Assembly (NCBI GenBank): GCA_047967505.1
Contig: CM106539.1
Length of the DNA: 64,000 nt
Source: Dipteris shenzhenensis
Lineage: Eukaryota; Polypodiophyta; Polypodiopsida; Gleicheniales
Direction: 5' to 3' (one strand)
The translations under genes and the position numbers were made by a program. The number at the start of each line of letters is the position of its first letter. The first letter of the stretch is position 1. A model generated the notes under the pieces. The model did no database searches and had not been told where the DNA came from. It saw only the letters and a program-made list of their open reading frames with translations. Of the stretch, positions 41,347-52,015 are shown piece by piece.

Positions 41347-44232
41347 AAGAGCACAAATGGCTACCAAAGATATATTCAGGAAGAGAAGTGCATACGTTTA
41401 CAGGAAATTCTTCTATGTTTGCAGGCGTTTATTAAACAGAGAGACTTATCAGGCGTAAGAGAAACATTGAAACTTGTCAAGACGAGTGCATTAACGTCAG
41501 ATGCTCTTTTGGGGAGCTACCTGATTCATGAAAACTTACTAGAGGCAAACAATGTATTAAGCAATTTGTCTGAACCTGGTTCATGTTCATGGAGTGCCAT
41601 TATCTCAGCAACTGCTAGGCTTGGACAGAATGAGCAAGCTCTCAAAATCTACCACCAAATGCACGATTTTAGTGTTGAGCCAGATGGATATGTTTTTGTT
41701 GCAGTCCTGAAAGCATGTTCCAGGATAGCTAGCCTTGACGAAGGCAAGCAGATTCATTCCCATGTCATTGAAAGCGGGCTTGATTCGGATGTGTTTGTTG
41801 GGAACACACTCATCGACATGTATGTGAAATGTGAGAGCCTTGACGATGCCCATGTAGTGCTTGCCAAGTTGCCAAAGCCAGATGTGGTCACATGGAGTGC
41901 ATTGATTGCAGGGCATGCCCAGCATGGGCAAGCCAAGGAGGCGATTCTGCTCTTTCAGCAGATGCAACAGGAGGGAGTGCAGCCTAACAGAGTCTCATTT
42001 CTTTCAATCCTGAAATCTTGTTCCAGCATAGCGGCCCTTGAGCAGGGCAAGCAAATCCACTTCCAGGTCATCGAAAGTGGGCTGGAGAACGATCTGCCTA
42101 TTGCCAATACCCTAATCAACATGTATGCAAAATGTGGGAACTTGGAGGATGCACACAAAGTGTTTGACAGATTGCCAAGGCGTGATGTGGTCACATGGAG
42201 TGCACTGATTGCAGGGTTCAGTCAGCATGGGCATGGTCAAGAGGCACTTCAATGTTTCCAGGCGATGCAGCAGGAGGGCATGGAGCCAGACAATGTTACA
42301 TATGTCTCCATTCTGAAAGCATGCTCTAGCATAGGGGCCTTAGAGCAGGGCATGCTATTCCACTCTCTCATTATTGGAGGGGGTTTTGCATTAGACCTGT
42401 TTGTGGGCAGCACACTGATCAACATGTATGTCAAGTGCGGGAGCCTGTGGGATGCACACATGATGTTTGATAAGTTGCCAAAGCGAGATGTGGTTTCGTG
42501 GGGCGGATTGATTGCAGGGTACAGCCAGCATGGGCATGCTGGTGAAGCTCTTCACCTTTTCCAGAAAATGCAACTAGAGGGCATTGAGCCAAGTCCTTCT
42601 GTACTGATCTGTCTGCTGAAAGCATGTTCCAACAGAGGGGTCCTTGAACAGGGCAAAGAGCTGCACTCGTGTGCCGTGGGAATTGGATTTGAGTCAAATT
42701 TATTCGTTGGCAACACACTTGTCGACATGTATGCCAGATGTGGAAGTCTTGTGGATGTTCATATACTGTTCGATGGAATGCAAAAGAGAGATGTGGTCAC
42801 ATGGAGTACATTACTTGTGGCATATACTCAGCATGGGCTTGCTAGCGAGGCTCTTCAACTTTTCTCACAAATGGAGCAAGAGGGAGTGAAGCCAAATCAA
42901 GTCACATTCAATTGTATCTTGAAAGCATGCTCTAGCCTTGCAGCTCTTGACCAGGGCAGGCAGATTCATTTGCAAATTATTGAAAATGGGTTTGAGTTGC
43001 TATCATCTGTTGGCAACACTCTTACTGAGATGTATTCCAAATGTGGGAGCTTGAACGATGCTCACACTGTGTTTCAGAGATGGCCAAGGCAAGATGTGGC
43101 ATCCTGGAGCATTCTGATTGCAGCGTATGCCCAACATGGGAATGGTAAGGAGGCTCTTGAGCTGTTTCAGCACATGCAACAGGAAGGCGTGGAACCAGAC
43201 CAAACCATCTTTGTTTGCATTTTGCATGCATGTTCCAGTATCGCATCCCCAGAGCAAGGCAAGTGGGTCCACAGACTAATCATTGATGGTGGGATGGAGT
43301 CAGATAATTTTGTTGGCAATGCAGTCATTGGCATGTATTGTAAACTTGGCAATCTTGAGAATGCTCAGTCAGTGTTTGACAGATTGACAGAGAAAGATGT
43401 GGTGACCTGGAATGCATTGATTACAGGGTATGCTCACAATGAGCTTGGCCAGGAGGCTCTTCAACTCTATAAGCAAATGCAGCAGGAGGGCATGGAGCCA
43501 AATCAGGTGACACTTGTTTGCATTCTGAAAGCATGTTCCAGCATAGCAGCCCTACAGCAGGGCAGGCAGATTCATTCACAAGCCATTGAAAAGGGGTTTG
43601 TGTTGGACTCATTCATTGGCAGTGCCCTTATTGGCATGTACATGAAATGTGGGAGCCTGGAGGATGCATGTGCAGTTTTCGACAGATTGTCTAAGCAAGA
43701 TGTGGCTACATGGAATGCCTTGATTGCTGGCTATGCCCAGCGTTATAATTACCAGCTGGCTCTGCAGTGTTTTATGGACATGCAACAAGCATGCTGTAGG
43801 CCAAATGATGTTACCTTTTTGTGTGTTCTTTCTGCTTGCAGTCACTCAGGCCTGGTAGATGAAGGCTGTCTTTATTTTAAGTCAATGAGAGAGGACCCTA
43901 TGATTGTAGCAAGGCTTGAACATTTCAACTCTATGATTGGACTTCTTGGTCATGCAGGATGCTTGAATGAGGCAGAAGACTTACTTGAAAGTCTTCAATT
44001 TCAATCCAATGTGGTAGGATGGACATCGTTGCTTGGTTCCTGTAGAAAGCGTGGAAATGTCAAAATTGGGAGGCGATGCTTTGAACAAATCGTCACAATG
44101 GAAGGGCATACTGCTGGTGACTACACGTTGATGTCAAAAATCTATGCCAATGCTGGTATGTGGGAAGATGCAGAGAAAGTAGATGAGTTTAGAAAATGTA
44201 CAAGTTTGTGGAAAAAGCCAGCAAGTGCTTGA
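41347..44232 (+). CDS. PLS-class pentatricopeptide repeat protein, E-type
   Basis: PPR proteins bind single-stranded RNA in mitochondria or plastids and direct editing, splicing or stability. From about 41580 the protein is eight near-regular P-L-S triplets of about 101 residues: P motifs such as VVTWSALIAGHAQHG, L motifs such as FLSILKSCSSIAALEQGKQI, S motifs such as NTLINMYAKCGNLEDA. The eighth triplet (NDVTFLCVLSACSHSGLVDE) is the typical last one, and an E motif follows (VVGWTSLLGSCRKRGN, DYTLMSKIYANAGMW). There is one uninterrupted frame of over 930 codons. No ATG lies in frame between the stop at 41344 and the repeats; the start may be in an upstream exon spliced at 41425, or the 5' end is damaged. 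No clear transit peptide can be judged. The E+ region follows in another frame. It is the only large intact frame in the window. Confidence 0.93.
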   Translation, partial: KSTNGYQRYIQEEKCIRLQEILLCLQAFIKQRDLSGVRETLKLVKTSALTSDALLGSYLIHENLLEANNVLSNLSEPGSCSWSAIISATARLGQNEQALKIYHQMHDFSVEPDGYVFVAVLKACSRIASLDEGKQIHSHVIESGLDSDVFVGNTLIDMYVKCESLDDAHVVLAKLPKPDVVTWSALIAGHAQHGQAKEAILLFQQMQQEGVQPNRVSFLSILKSCSSIAALEQGKQIHFQVIESGLENDLPIANTLINMYAKCGNLEDAHKVFDRLPRRDVVTWSALIAGFSQHGHGQEALQCFQAMQQEGMEPDNVTYVSILKACSSIGALEQGMLFHSLIIGGGFALDLFVGSTLINMYVKCGSLWDAHMMFDKLPKRDVVSWGGLIAGYSQHGHAGEALHLFQKMQLEGIEPSPSVLICLLKACSNRGVLEQGKELHSCAVGIGFESNLFVGNTLVDMYARCGSLVDVHILFDGMQKRDVVTWSTLLVAYTQHGLASEALQLFSQMEQEGVKPNQVTFNCILKACSSLAALDQGRQIHLQIIENGFELLSSVGNTLTEMYSKCGSLNDAHTVFQRWPRQDVASWSILIAAYAQHGNGKEALELFQHMQQEGVEPDQTIFVCILHACSSIASPEQGKWVHRLIIDGGMESDNFVGNAVIGMYCKLGNLENAQSVFDRLTEKDVVTWNALITGYAHNELGQEALQLYKQMQQEGMEPNQVTLVCILKACSSIAALQQGRQIHSQAIEKGFVLDSFIGSALIGMYMKCGSLEDACAVFDRLSKQDVATWNALIAGYAQRYNYQLALQCFMDMQQACCRPNDVTFLCVLSACSHSGLVDEGCLYFKSMREDPMIVARLEHFNSMIGLLGHAGCLNEAEDLLESLQFQSNVVGWTSLLGSCRKRGNVKIGRRCFEQIVTMEGHTAGDYTLMSKIYANAGMWEDAEKVDEFRKCTSLWKKPASA

Positions 44233-44314
44233 GCCTTGTATTGAGGTTCATGATATGATGCATGCTTTAGACAACTCACACTCTCGAATTGATGACATTT
44301 ATGCAAAAACTTAG
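44222..44314 (+). pseudogene. E+ remnant of the PPR protein, out of frame
   Basis: One base out of register with the PPR frame, the codons read QVLEPCIEVHDMMHALDNSH and then SRIDDIYAKT before a stop. This matches the E+ motif (W-I-E-V ... H-x-F ... D-x-S-H-P ... I-Y-x-x-L) that follows E in editing-type PPR proteins. So a one-base indel near 44215-44230 has cut E+, and no DYW domain follows. Confidence 0.65.
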
Positions 44315-45404
44315 GACTCTGAGCGTTCTAAAGGAAAGTATATGCCACGTTTGGACTTGGTGGAGAGTCAATATCAAATAATCAGAAAGAAATATGGTGC
44401 AATTCAGCTAAGATAATATCCAAGATTGACATGCATTATTAGAGTCAAGATGGGGCACAATTTTGTAAAGATTATTATTAGATTATTTGCTGCAATGCAG
44501 AGTAAATAAGCTACTGAAGGCTTTTATTGTAAAACTTTGGCACGTTGAGTTCTGCCAACAGTTGCAGGAGGCAATCTCCCTCTTCAAGCAACTAGGTGGT
44601 CCAGGCACAAAAACTAAGCACATCATGTAGCTTCCACGCCCACCAATCCATCTATTAGATTTCCTTTTCCTTCTACCCAGGCTGCTGTCACTTGGATTTA
44701 TGCTACCACCTCCTCCTCTTCGCTCCTGGCCTCGGCAGTACAAAGATTGCCACTAGATGAATAGGAATGTAGAATCGGCAGGCAGTGCATGCAAAAGGCA
44801 AGGAAAGGCGGTGGCCCAACCTGAAGTCTCTCCCATCAAAAGGTCCATTTTCAGGGGTCAGTTTCTACAGTGGCCAAGAAGGAATGGCTCCTATCATGAT
44901 CAATTGGGGATCAAGGCAATTTGGTGTACACAGTCCCATGGAGTGCCACCTTTTCAGCCGACATTCTTCTCCATGAGTGCCCTGTTTAGCTTCATTTCCC
45001 TAATCTCTGTGAGTTGTTGAGAGTATTTGCAGCTACACTTGGTCGTGTCCTGTACATGCCTCCAATTCAAGTGAGACACACTGCTCCAGAAGCCTGCATC
45101 CTATGGGATTGACGTGAGGAGCCACCTTCTCAGTTGGAGCTTTCCAGTCCCAATGGTTGAGAAATTGTGGTTCCAGTTAGATTTGGTACATTTCCTGATG
45201 CGTAGGAAACTGGCAATTGCGCACGGTCCTGCCCCCTTCATGGTGTCTCGCCTTCGCAAGTCAACGAACATCTGCAACAGGATAGTTTGAGATGGCCATT
45301 AGCTACCGTCTAGTGCAGATGCAGGCCAGGCTATAGGTCTGGATGCTGGAAGAAATCAACAGTCTTCTCCGGTAGCAGATGCAAAGCTACCTAGTGGAAG
45401 CTGT
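44315..45404. other. Unassigned region after the PPR gene
   Basis: Frames at 44757-45020 (+) and 44483-44743 (-) have no firm motif. The part from about 45100 on the + strand (FPVPMVEKLWFQLD-like frame) may be the end of a LINE ORF1 linked to the endonuclease downstream. Confidence 0.35.
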
Positions 45405-47060
45405 TCAGAAACAATGGAAACTGCAGCTGCCGGATGTTTGAGTCCAAGTGCTGCAAACCCCTCTTGACAACAGAACTTCTGATAGCCATGTGGCTGTCTC
45501 TTGCCAGATGGATGATCCACCACGTCCCAGCTCACGCCCGGTGGCTAATCCCAGCCTGGCTTCCACTTCACGTACCAAAGGTTCTTCATTTCGCACTATA
45601 AAGGGCGCTGCTCGTAAGGCACTCGCGTTTACCAACCTCTACTCGCCGCTGCTACAACTTGTGGAAGACTAGGACGATTTGCCTCCTCAATTCTAACTCT
45701 TTTACATGCAGATGCACATCAGAGATATACCTTCTTAAGCTGGAATGTTAGGGGAATTTGCTCCTTTTGGAAGCGAAGAACATTGATGAGCACTTGTCTC
45801 TGCCCTGATTTCTGTGGTCTCCAAGAGCTGAAAACGGTTTCCTACACTTGTGAAGGTTTACAAGCTGCGGGATACTCCACCTTCTCTAATTGTCCTCACA
45901 GAGATAGAGGGGGTACTGCCTTCTTGGTGCGCTCAGTATACAATCCAAAGTTAGTCTTCACAGATGCCCACAGAGCATTTTTAGCGCTGGAAGCCTATAT
46001 AGATGGTCTCCCCATAATTATAGTCTATGTTGATGCTCCGAAGGTGTCACAGGAGCGAGCTCGATTATGGCACCAATTGCAAGAACAATTTAGTATGCAA
46101 CGTGCAATTCTCATTGGGGATTGAAACATCCCGTGCGAGCCAGGAGACTGATCCCACAATATCTGATCTTTCCCCACCGAACTAGCTACATGGGACAACT
46201 TTTCTCAATCCTGAGCTATCGTTGATTGGAATTCTTTTGATAGCCTTCAACAGTGGAAGCGCTTCACAAGGCACAACCATTACGCAGATGTAACATGGCA
46301 TGCTGCAAGGCTAGATAGATATTACTTCCCGAAACGTGCCTAGTGGGTTGATCCTTGCATTTCAGGCCGAATTCTTGACTGTTCAGTCTCCTCGGATCAC
46401 CTTCCTATCCTTTCATCTTTTCGTTCTTCATCGCTAGTTAGGGTACCAAAAGGTCCAGCTCTTTTCAAGATGAATGTATCTTTCTTTGGTACTTCTGATT
46501 TTGATAATGAAATAGAGGTAGCCTGACGATCATCAGCTTGACCAGTTTGGCGATCGGAAGTGTGCCTCAACGTGGTTCAAGTTTAATCTGCCCTCGGTGC
46601 TCTTCAACAGAGTCTGCATGATCAGTTCCTTTCACGAGTATTGCAAGCACTGGATTCTCACCTGTGTGCTATTGAACACAGAAAGTTAGCAACAGCCAGG
46701 ATTCAATCGGTCTTGAAATGGCTCGATCTGGGTGATCGGCCATTTGGTTTCTTCTTCAAGCATGTAAAAGACAAGAGGGTTAGTGAAAATATCACAGTGA
46801 TTCAAGACGAACATGGTAATGAAGTAATTGGAGACTCTGCAATAGCTCAGGTACTAATACGCTACCTCTCTAGCATTGGACTTATTCTAGTCTTACAAAG
46901 GTATACCTCTCTAGCATTGTTGGAACCAGGCCGGTACCTTCTACTGATTATGAGAGTTAACAAGTTTTTGGCTCCATTAAATTCCATAGTTTCACAGCAG
47001 GAGGAGCAGATGCAAAAATGTAGGTTGATCTATTTGAGTAGTTTTGACCCAGAAGTCTAG
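45405..47060 (+). pseudogene. LINE remnant: ORF2 endonuclease and linker
   Basis: A frame ending ALAFTNLYSPLLQLVED (to 45672) looks like the end of a plant LINE ORF1 or N-terminal ORF2 region. The endonuclease starts LSWNVRGIC (about 45735), with GLQELKT (the metal-binding Glu), FSNCPHRDRGGTAFLV, ARLWHQLQEQF and RAILIGD before a TGA in the G-D-x-N motif (46122). Its last motif, SVSSDHLPILSSF, is seen in another frame near 46390. The EN-to-RT linker follows (46641-47060: LKWLDLGDRPFGFFFKHVKD, VIQDEHGNEV). Reverse transcriptase itself is missing. This is the APE-type endonuclease of L1-like plant LINEs. Confidence 0.75.
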
Positions 47061-47387
47061 CCTTGTTTGCAAACTTCTCATCCTATCAACCATTTGACAA
47101 CAACTGTGTTCACAATGATCAATGGTTGCAACCTTACACACATCTTGAAAAAGCTGCATCCTTGTTGCTCCTCTCTGTTTGCCTGATCTTCTCTTTTAAG
47201 GTAAAAGTATAGTGCTCTCATTGTTTGTACCATTATTCTCTCCATCATAATCTTCACCCTTGAACTGCTATTACGATCTGCATGCATCAATCTCTTCCAT
47301 ACTATCATTTCATTGCTGAATTGAGGTGGATGGCCCTGACTACGATCATCATCAACACATAACACCTTCATGAGTTCTCTCTAGTTT

Positions 47388-47960
47388 TCATTGTTCTCTA
47401 TTCTCAAAAGTAAGTTGTTTTATTGGCCAAGTTACCAAACTCAGATGTGGCAGGTTTGAAGCACTATTTGAGGATGTATCTAAGGGCTTCTCAATAATGA
47501 GGCCTAAGTGTGTTTCTCCGAGCTCCCTAAAGTTCATAGCTTCATAAGGATGAACCAAGAAAATCACTGCATATCCAAGTTTTTTAGACTTATCCTCATT
47601 CCATACAATGACCCATTTTCCTCTCCAAGCATCTCTTCCCACCACCATTTCAATCTTATCTTTTTCATCATTTACTCTGCAATCCATGTGCTTTGGGACA
47701 CCTTTAACTAACATGGTAGTTGGCCATTTGATAATATTGCCAATGGCTTCATCATAGTAATAGCACCCATTGTTGGAAGTGGCAAACTACACATATCCTC
47801 AAAGCTTCCCGAACCTCAATGGAAATGCATGCATGACCTTCACAATGCCACAAATTTGTCAGATCATTGGATAAAACAATGCCACGCCCCTTTCTTGATC
47901 TCCCTCTAACAAGAAAAACTTCTCCTCCAACACTTCACAACTTGTGCACCTGCATTTAAG
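47388..47960 (-). pseudogene. Unrecognised coding remnant
   Basis: On - a frame with two or three stops can be read from about 47960 to 47388: FATSNNGCYYYDEAIGNIIK, then MLVKGVPKHMDCRVNDEKDK and GRDAWRGKWVIVWNEDKSKK. Composition and smooth hydrophobic alternation look like a real globular protein, but I know no family for it. It sits between the two LINE parts, which suggests a captured or inserted gene piece. Another frame at 47371 to 47078 on - has no motif. Confidence 0.3.
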
Positions 47961-48070
47961 AAATCGTTTAAACAACACAATGTCATGACACAACCTTGAA
48001 ATGGCATAAACCTATTATACAACTTGGCCAGCACATGAAATCTTAGGCTCAAACTTAAGATTGAGCCTCA

Positions 48071-48167
48071 AGCCAAAGACTGGGCAACTTGACCAAAATG
48101 TGACATTTGAGGCTCAAACCTAAGGCGTGATTATTGAAAAAAAAAGGTCACGGGAGACAGAATTTGA

Positions 48168-48207
<40 letters not shown>

Positions 48208-48408
48208 CCCCCCCTCCCCCCCCGCCCCCCAAAACGTGACATTTGAGGCTCAAACCTAAGGCGTGACTGGGCAACTTGACCAAAACGTGACATTTGAGGC
48301 TCAAACCTAAGGCGTGACAGGGCAACTTGACCAAAATGTGACATTTGAGGCTCAAACCTAAGGTGTGATTATTGAAAAAAAAAGGTCACGGGAGACACAA
48401 TTCGAGTA

Positions 48409-48447
<39 letters not shown>

Positions 48448-48450
48448 TCT
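48071..48450. repeat. 51-base minisatellite with nested (CT)n tracts
   Basis: The string TGACATTTGAGGCTCAAACC starts at 48101, 48237, 48288 and 48339; the last three are 51 bases apart. The first and last copies both continue into ATTATTGAAAAAAAAAGGTC, ACGGGAGACA and a (CT)n tract (48171-48204 and 48409-48450), so a longer block was also duplicated. Confidence 0.9.
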
Positions 48451-48526
48451 TCGACCGTTAACACCCCCTCACCGAGTGATTCCTACCCCAACCCTCCGCT
48501 TCCCTCACCAGCGTTGCCTCTCCTAA

Positions 48527-48545
48527 CCCCCCCCCCCCCCCCCCC
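48527..48545. repeat. Run of 19 C residues
   Basis: A C homopolymer; another C-rich run lies at 48204-48230. Assembly length here may be unreliable. Confidence 0.85.
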
Positions 48546-48699
48546 TCTCACACGCATACACAGATAGAGCAAACTATGCTCCTGTAGAGTTCTTCGCATC
48601 GCTACAGCAGTGAAGGAGAAGACAACTGATCGACTAGCGAAATAGTCGAGTAACTCCAAAAAGCCATGTTGGGGACTTACCACCGGGGCGAACCTTTGG

Positions 48700-49436
48700 A
48701 ATTGGAGAATCAATAGCTGGTTTACCATTCTTGAATTGACTGTGCAATACACTTTCAACCAGGGAGCAAAGGTTTCTCTACAACACATTTATGCGTCTCG
48801 TTCCCTCTTGGCCTACCAATTAGATCTACTCGTATTCTTCATACTTCTGAGGGTGGATCGATCCAGATCATCTTTATTGGATTTCATCTTGGATTCTTCT
48901 TTGATATTCCACGCTTAGTTCAACTCGTCTGTATAAGACATGCACCTTTTGACACTTGGCAAATACGGGTTCTAGATCTTCATAGAATATGGTCTTACAA
49001 AATATTGCATTACCAAATAGATTCTTTGTGCTTTTTGCAAGGTGGACGCAGAGTCGCATTTCCACTTGTTTTGGGCATGGAATAGTGTGCAACCCCTATG
49101 GAGATAGAATATTCATTGGTTCACTAAGGTTCGGATCTACTGGCATTCAAATGGAAGACTGTATTACTTGGTGATAGGGGACCTCTCAATGACATACAGT
49201 ATAGTTTGTGGAGCATAGTTAGAAGGTGTCACTTTAATAGATATGGAAAGTCTGGTAGGATAGTTAGGGGGGTGATTTCTTTAAAGAGATTAGATATGTA
49301 TTGGATACTTTGAAGTATTATGGTGCTCAACATCCTGAAGTTCAGGTTGCGCTTAAGGCACAAATATGTAGCTAAATGTGTTATGATTATCTCTTTTTAT
49401 TGTCAATATAATTTTCCTTTTTCTCTGCAAAAAAAA
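48700..49436 (+). mobile_element. LINE 3' end with poly(A)
   Basis: The + frame around 48950-49174 has ARWTQSRISTCFGHGIV, which recalls the zinc-binding C-terminal region after LINE reverse transcriptase (C-x-x-C ... E-S-R-x-H-L-F-x-x-C) with lost residues. The segment ends TGTCAATATAATTTTCCTTT and eight A residues at 49429-49436, the normal plant LINE terminus. It may be the 3' part of the LINE at 45405-47060, with RT deleted and other DNA in between. Confidence 0.5.
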
Positions 49437-49737
49437 GGCCCCATTTCCTCATCTATACTTCCCATCTTATCTATTCTAAAGGCCCAAAGAGCAACATGTA
49501 ACTTAGACCTAAGGAGAGAAGTGATTGAAAAGGCCCTTATTTTTCGAAAATTCCTTAGGTGTAGAGGTAGGAAATAGTTCTCTTTTCCTTTTACCAGCCC
49601 ACTCACAAGGTCCCACTAGGCTATATGAAGATGTTGTGAATTAAATAAAGTAAAAGGGTTTAAAATTTTGTACCTTCATAAATAAGAGGGGAGGGTCCCC
49701 TTCCCTCATAAATAGAGGGAAGTTCTCATTAATCACT

Positions 49738-50113
49738 CTTATTTTTATTCCCCCCTTGCCTGTCCACCCCTCCACTAATTATTACATTTTGAATTCTTTT
49801 CAACTGGGGGAACCTATTCATGGGGAAGGCGACATTTATGAGGTCATATTAATGTCTCTAGCCATGGTGAGTCTTTCCCCTTCAGGTACTGGGCATGGGT
49901 CATCCTTTACCTTAGCCAAAAGTGGGTCATGGCTTCATCCCACCACGCAATTGAGGGAAAGGCCTCACCATGGCTTCTACCTACCCCGTAAATGTCTTGG
50001 GTTGACAAATGTGCCAGCTATTGATCAATGTGCAAGCTCTGAGCACTAGCGGTTTGAACCTAGCACCTTTCAAGTTAGACATTGCATCTCTCTCACCACT
50101 TGCCTGCTGTCAA
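49738..50113 (-). mobile_element. tRNA-related SINE candidate
   Basis: On the minus strand GGCAAGTGGTGAGAG (50104-50090) resembles a Pol III A box and GGTTCAAACC (50060-50051) a B box. They are 44 bases apart, as in a tRNA gene. A full tRNA cloverleaf is not formed. The body continues for about 310 bases and ends in an A-rich AATAAAAATAAG stretch, as SINEs do. No second copy in this window supports the borders. Confidence 0.5.
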
Positions 50114-52015
50114 TGTCAATCTTCTACGCCTTTTGATTGATTAGTTTAGGCAAGCAGCATACTGGGATGTAAAGTGAAAGGCTGCGCTATATGTTACTCT
50201 TTTTAAGTAGCTTGATAAAATAAGCACTCACTATATAAATTAAGCCGCTTGCCCGCAAGAGACGGCTCCCCTTTTCCTTGTTACTTGGCTAGCACTAGGA
50301 CGTTTTTTCAAATTCTGAAATCCAGTGCTTCCACATGGCACAATATACACCCTTAGATTTTTTAAATTCTGAAAGCCCAAAAGCTTTGAAAGCTTTTGAA
50401 AAGCTGCATAAAAAGCCAACTGCGTAAAAAGCCAAGGCAAAACCTTTAAATATAGGCGAAACGGACATGTGCAGTCCACTTAACAAGAGAAAGCAAGCCA
50501 ACGAACGCGGAACGAGGCCTCTAGAGAAAAAGTCCCCGCTTGTTCTCTTCCCCGAGCGCCTTGCCCTTGTCCCCGTCTTCAGGCACCTTTGAGGAGGAAG
50601 GTTGCTTCTTATCCTGCCAGTGTTTCGGCCTCGGAGAAGAATACGTATTTTTGTTCCCCTCTTTCTTGTTGTTTTTCTATCTTGTTTCGCAAGCCCTCTT
50701 CCCCTATTGTTGCCCCCTAGCCCGAGTCATCAAAGCCTTCTCCAGATTGAACCGGAGTTTAGATATAGAGCTCTAGGACCAAGTGTAGCCAAGAAAACCG
50801 CCAAACGCTTTCCCGTAAGTCGAGTGGCGATGCTGCTTGCTCCACGGCGTGGGTGGGCCGAGGGGAAAGCCGTGGCTTTCACTTTTAGGCATAGCGATTC
50901 AAGGCGAGCAGCATCCAATTCCTCATCCATACAACAAATACCCATCCTTGCCAATCGAATTGAATAACAGAGTCCCATGAGGCGGGGCGAGAAGTAGTTG
51001 CACTGCGGGGACGATGGGCTCACTCTGTAATTTGATCCTATAATTCAAAGCTACGTGGATGCTTTTCCTCCGCGTAGCCCCTCACCTTTCCGTTGTATAT
51101 ATATATTTCTATCTATTTCTGTATATACATCGATCATTACAGATATACATTTGGCTTCAGTGCTTTATTCACCCAGTTCATTCCGTAAAATTGTAACTAC
51201 AACTGCTCGAAGATGTGTGAAGATGATTACCTTTATGGTTTGAACATCTTTGATCGTTGGATTGTGTATAGCTTTTGTGCTTGAATTTATCATCTTTAGG
51301 AAATTGCATATATGCTAACCAACATATCCAAACATGCAGAACATGAGGAATGCATATTGACTAATCATGATTGTTTTTCAGATTCCAACATTCCAGCAAA
51401 GAAATAGGCGACTTCTCGTCGAGCTGTGGACGTCACAAAGGATACTCCACGTAAGTAGAATGTACGGTCATTTCAATTCTGAAATGTTTCTGCACCGTCT
51501 GTTGCTTTGGTCCGCATTAATGCGCTACACCTCCAACACTGGACGCGACTATTCGAAACGGGGGGATGGCACGTTCCCCTATGATATATAATTTTTGGAG
51601 AGACATGTGCCGGCTCTCCACAATACATTACGTATGGTTTTTTTTTTTAACACCTCATCTTGAGCACGCACACTTCTTCGCACATTCTGTTTCCGCAAGG
51701 GAACATTACATTTGCTTGGTTCGACCAACATACTAATCATGTCTGCAACACTTCTGTTTTCAAGATGTTTGCAGCCTCCAAACGAGTGTCTTCTCCTAAA
51801 GGTACGCACAACAAAATGTATTTGCTTGATTCAAGTTATTTTATCAATTCTTTCACCTTCTAAAGATAGAGGTTCAGTCCATTTTGTTTTTCCTGTTGCG
51901 TTTAGACAAAACCACGTGAGTGAAATTGTAGCAAAGTTTCGGATGGTTTTTATTATTAATCCCTGTAGGTGTTTAAACCCGAACATAAGACATCGATTCA
52001 TGTCACGATGTAGAA
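50114..52015. other. Region before Helitron H3, part GC-rich
   Basis: From about 50230 to 51030 the sequence is richer in GC and in blocks such as GCTTGCCCGCAAGAGACGG and CTTTCCCGTAAGTCGAGTGG that look like plant mitochondrial DNA, but no organelle gene is recognised. TTTAAATATAGG at 50447-50458 could be a TATA box. Frames from 51367 to 51863 on + lack motifs and may be the untranslated or N-terminal part of the Helitron. Confidence 0.35.

Noticed and set aside
41415-41417. ATG at 41415 as PPR start
   Set aside because: It is in a different frame from the PPR repeats.
48101-48360. CRISPR-like repeat array
   Set aside because: Repeats are directly tandem at 51-base spacing with no unique spacers, in a plant nuclear context; it is a minisatellite.
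50046-50113. True tRNA gene on -
   Set aside because: A and B boxes are present, but acceptor, anticodon and T stems do not pair, so a SINE is the better reading.
50230-51030. Second organelle DNA insertion
   Set aside because: Composition suggests mitochondrial DNA, but no gene, intron domain or other marker was recognised, so it was left as unassigned.
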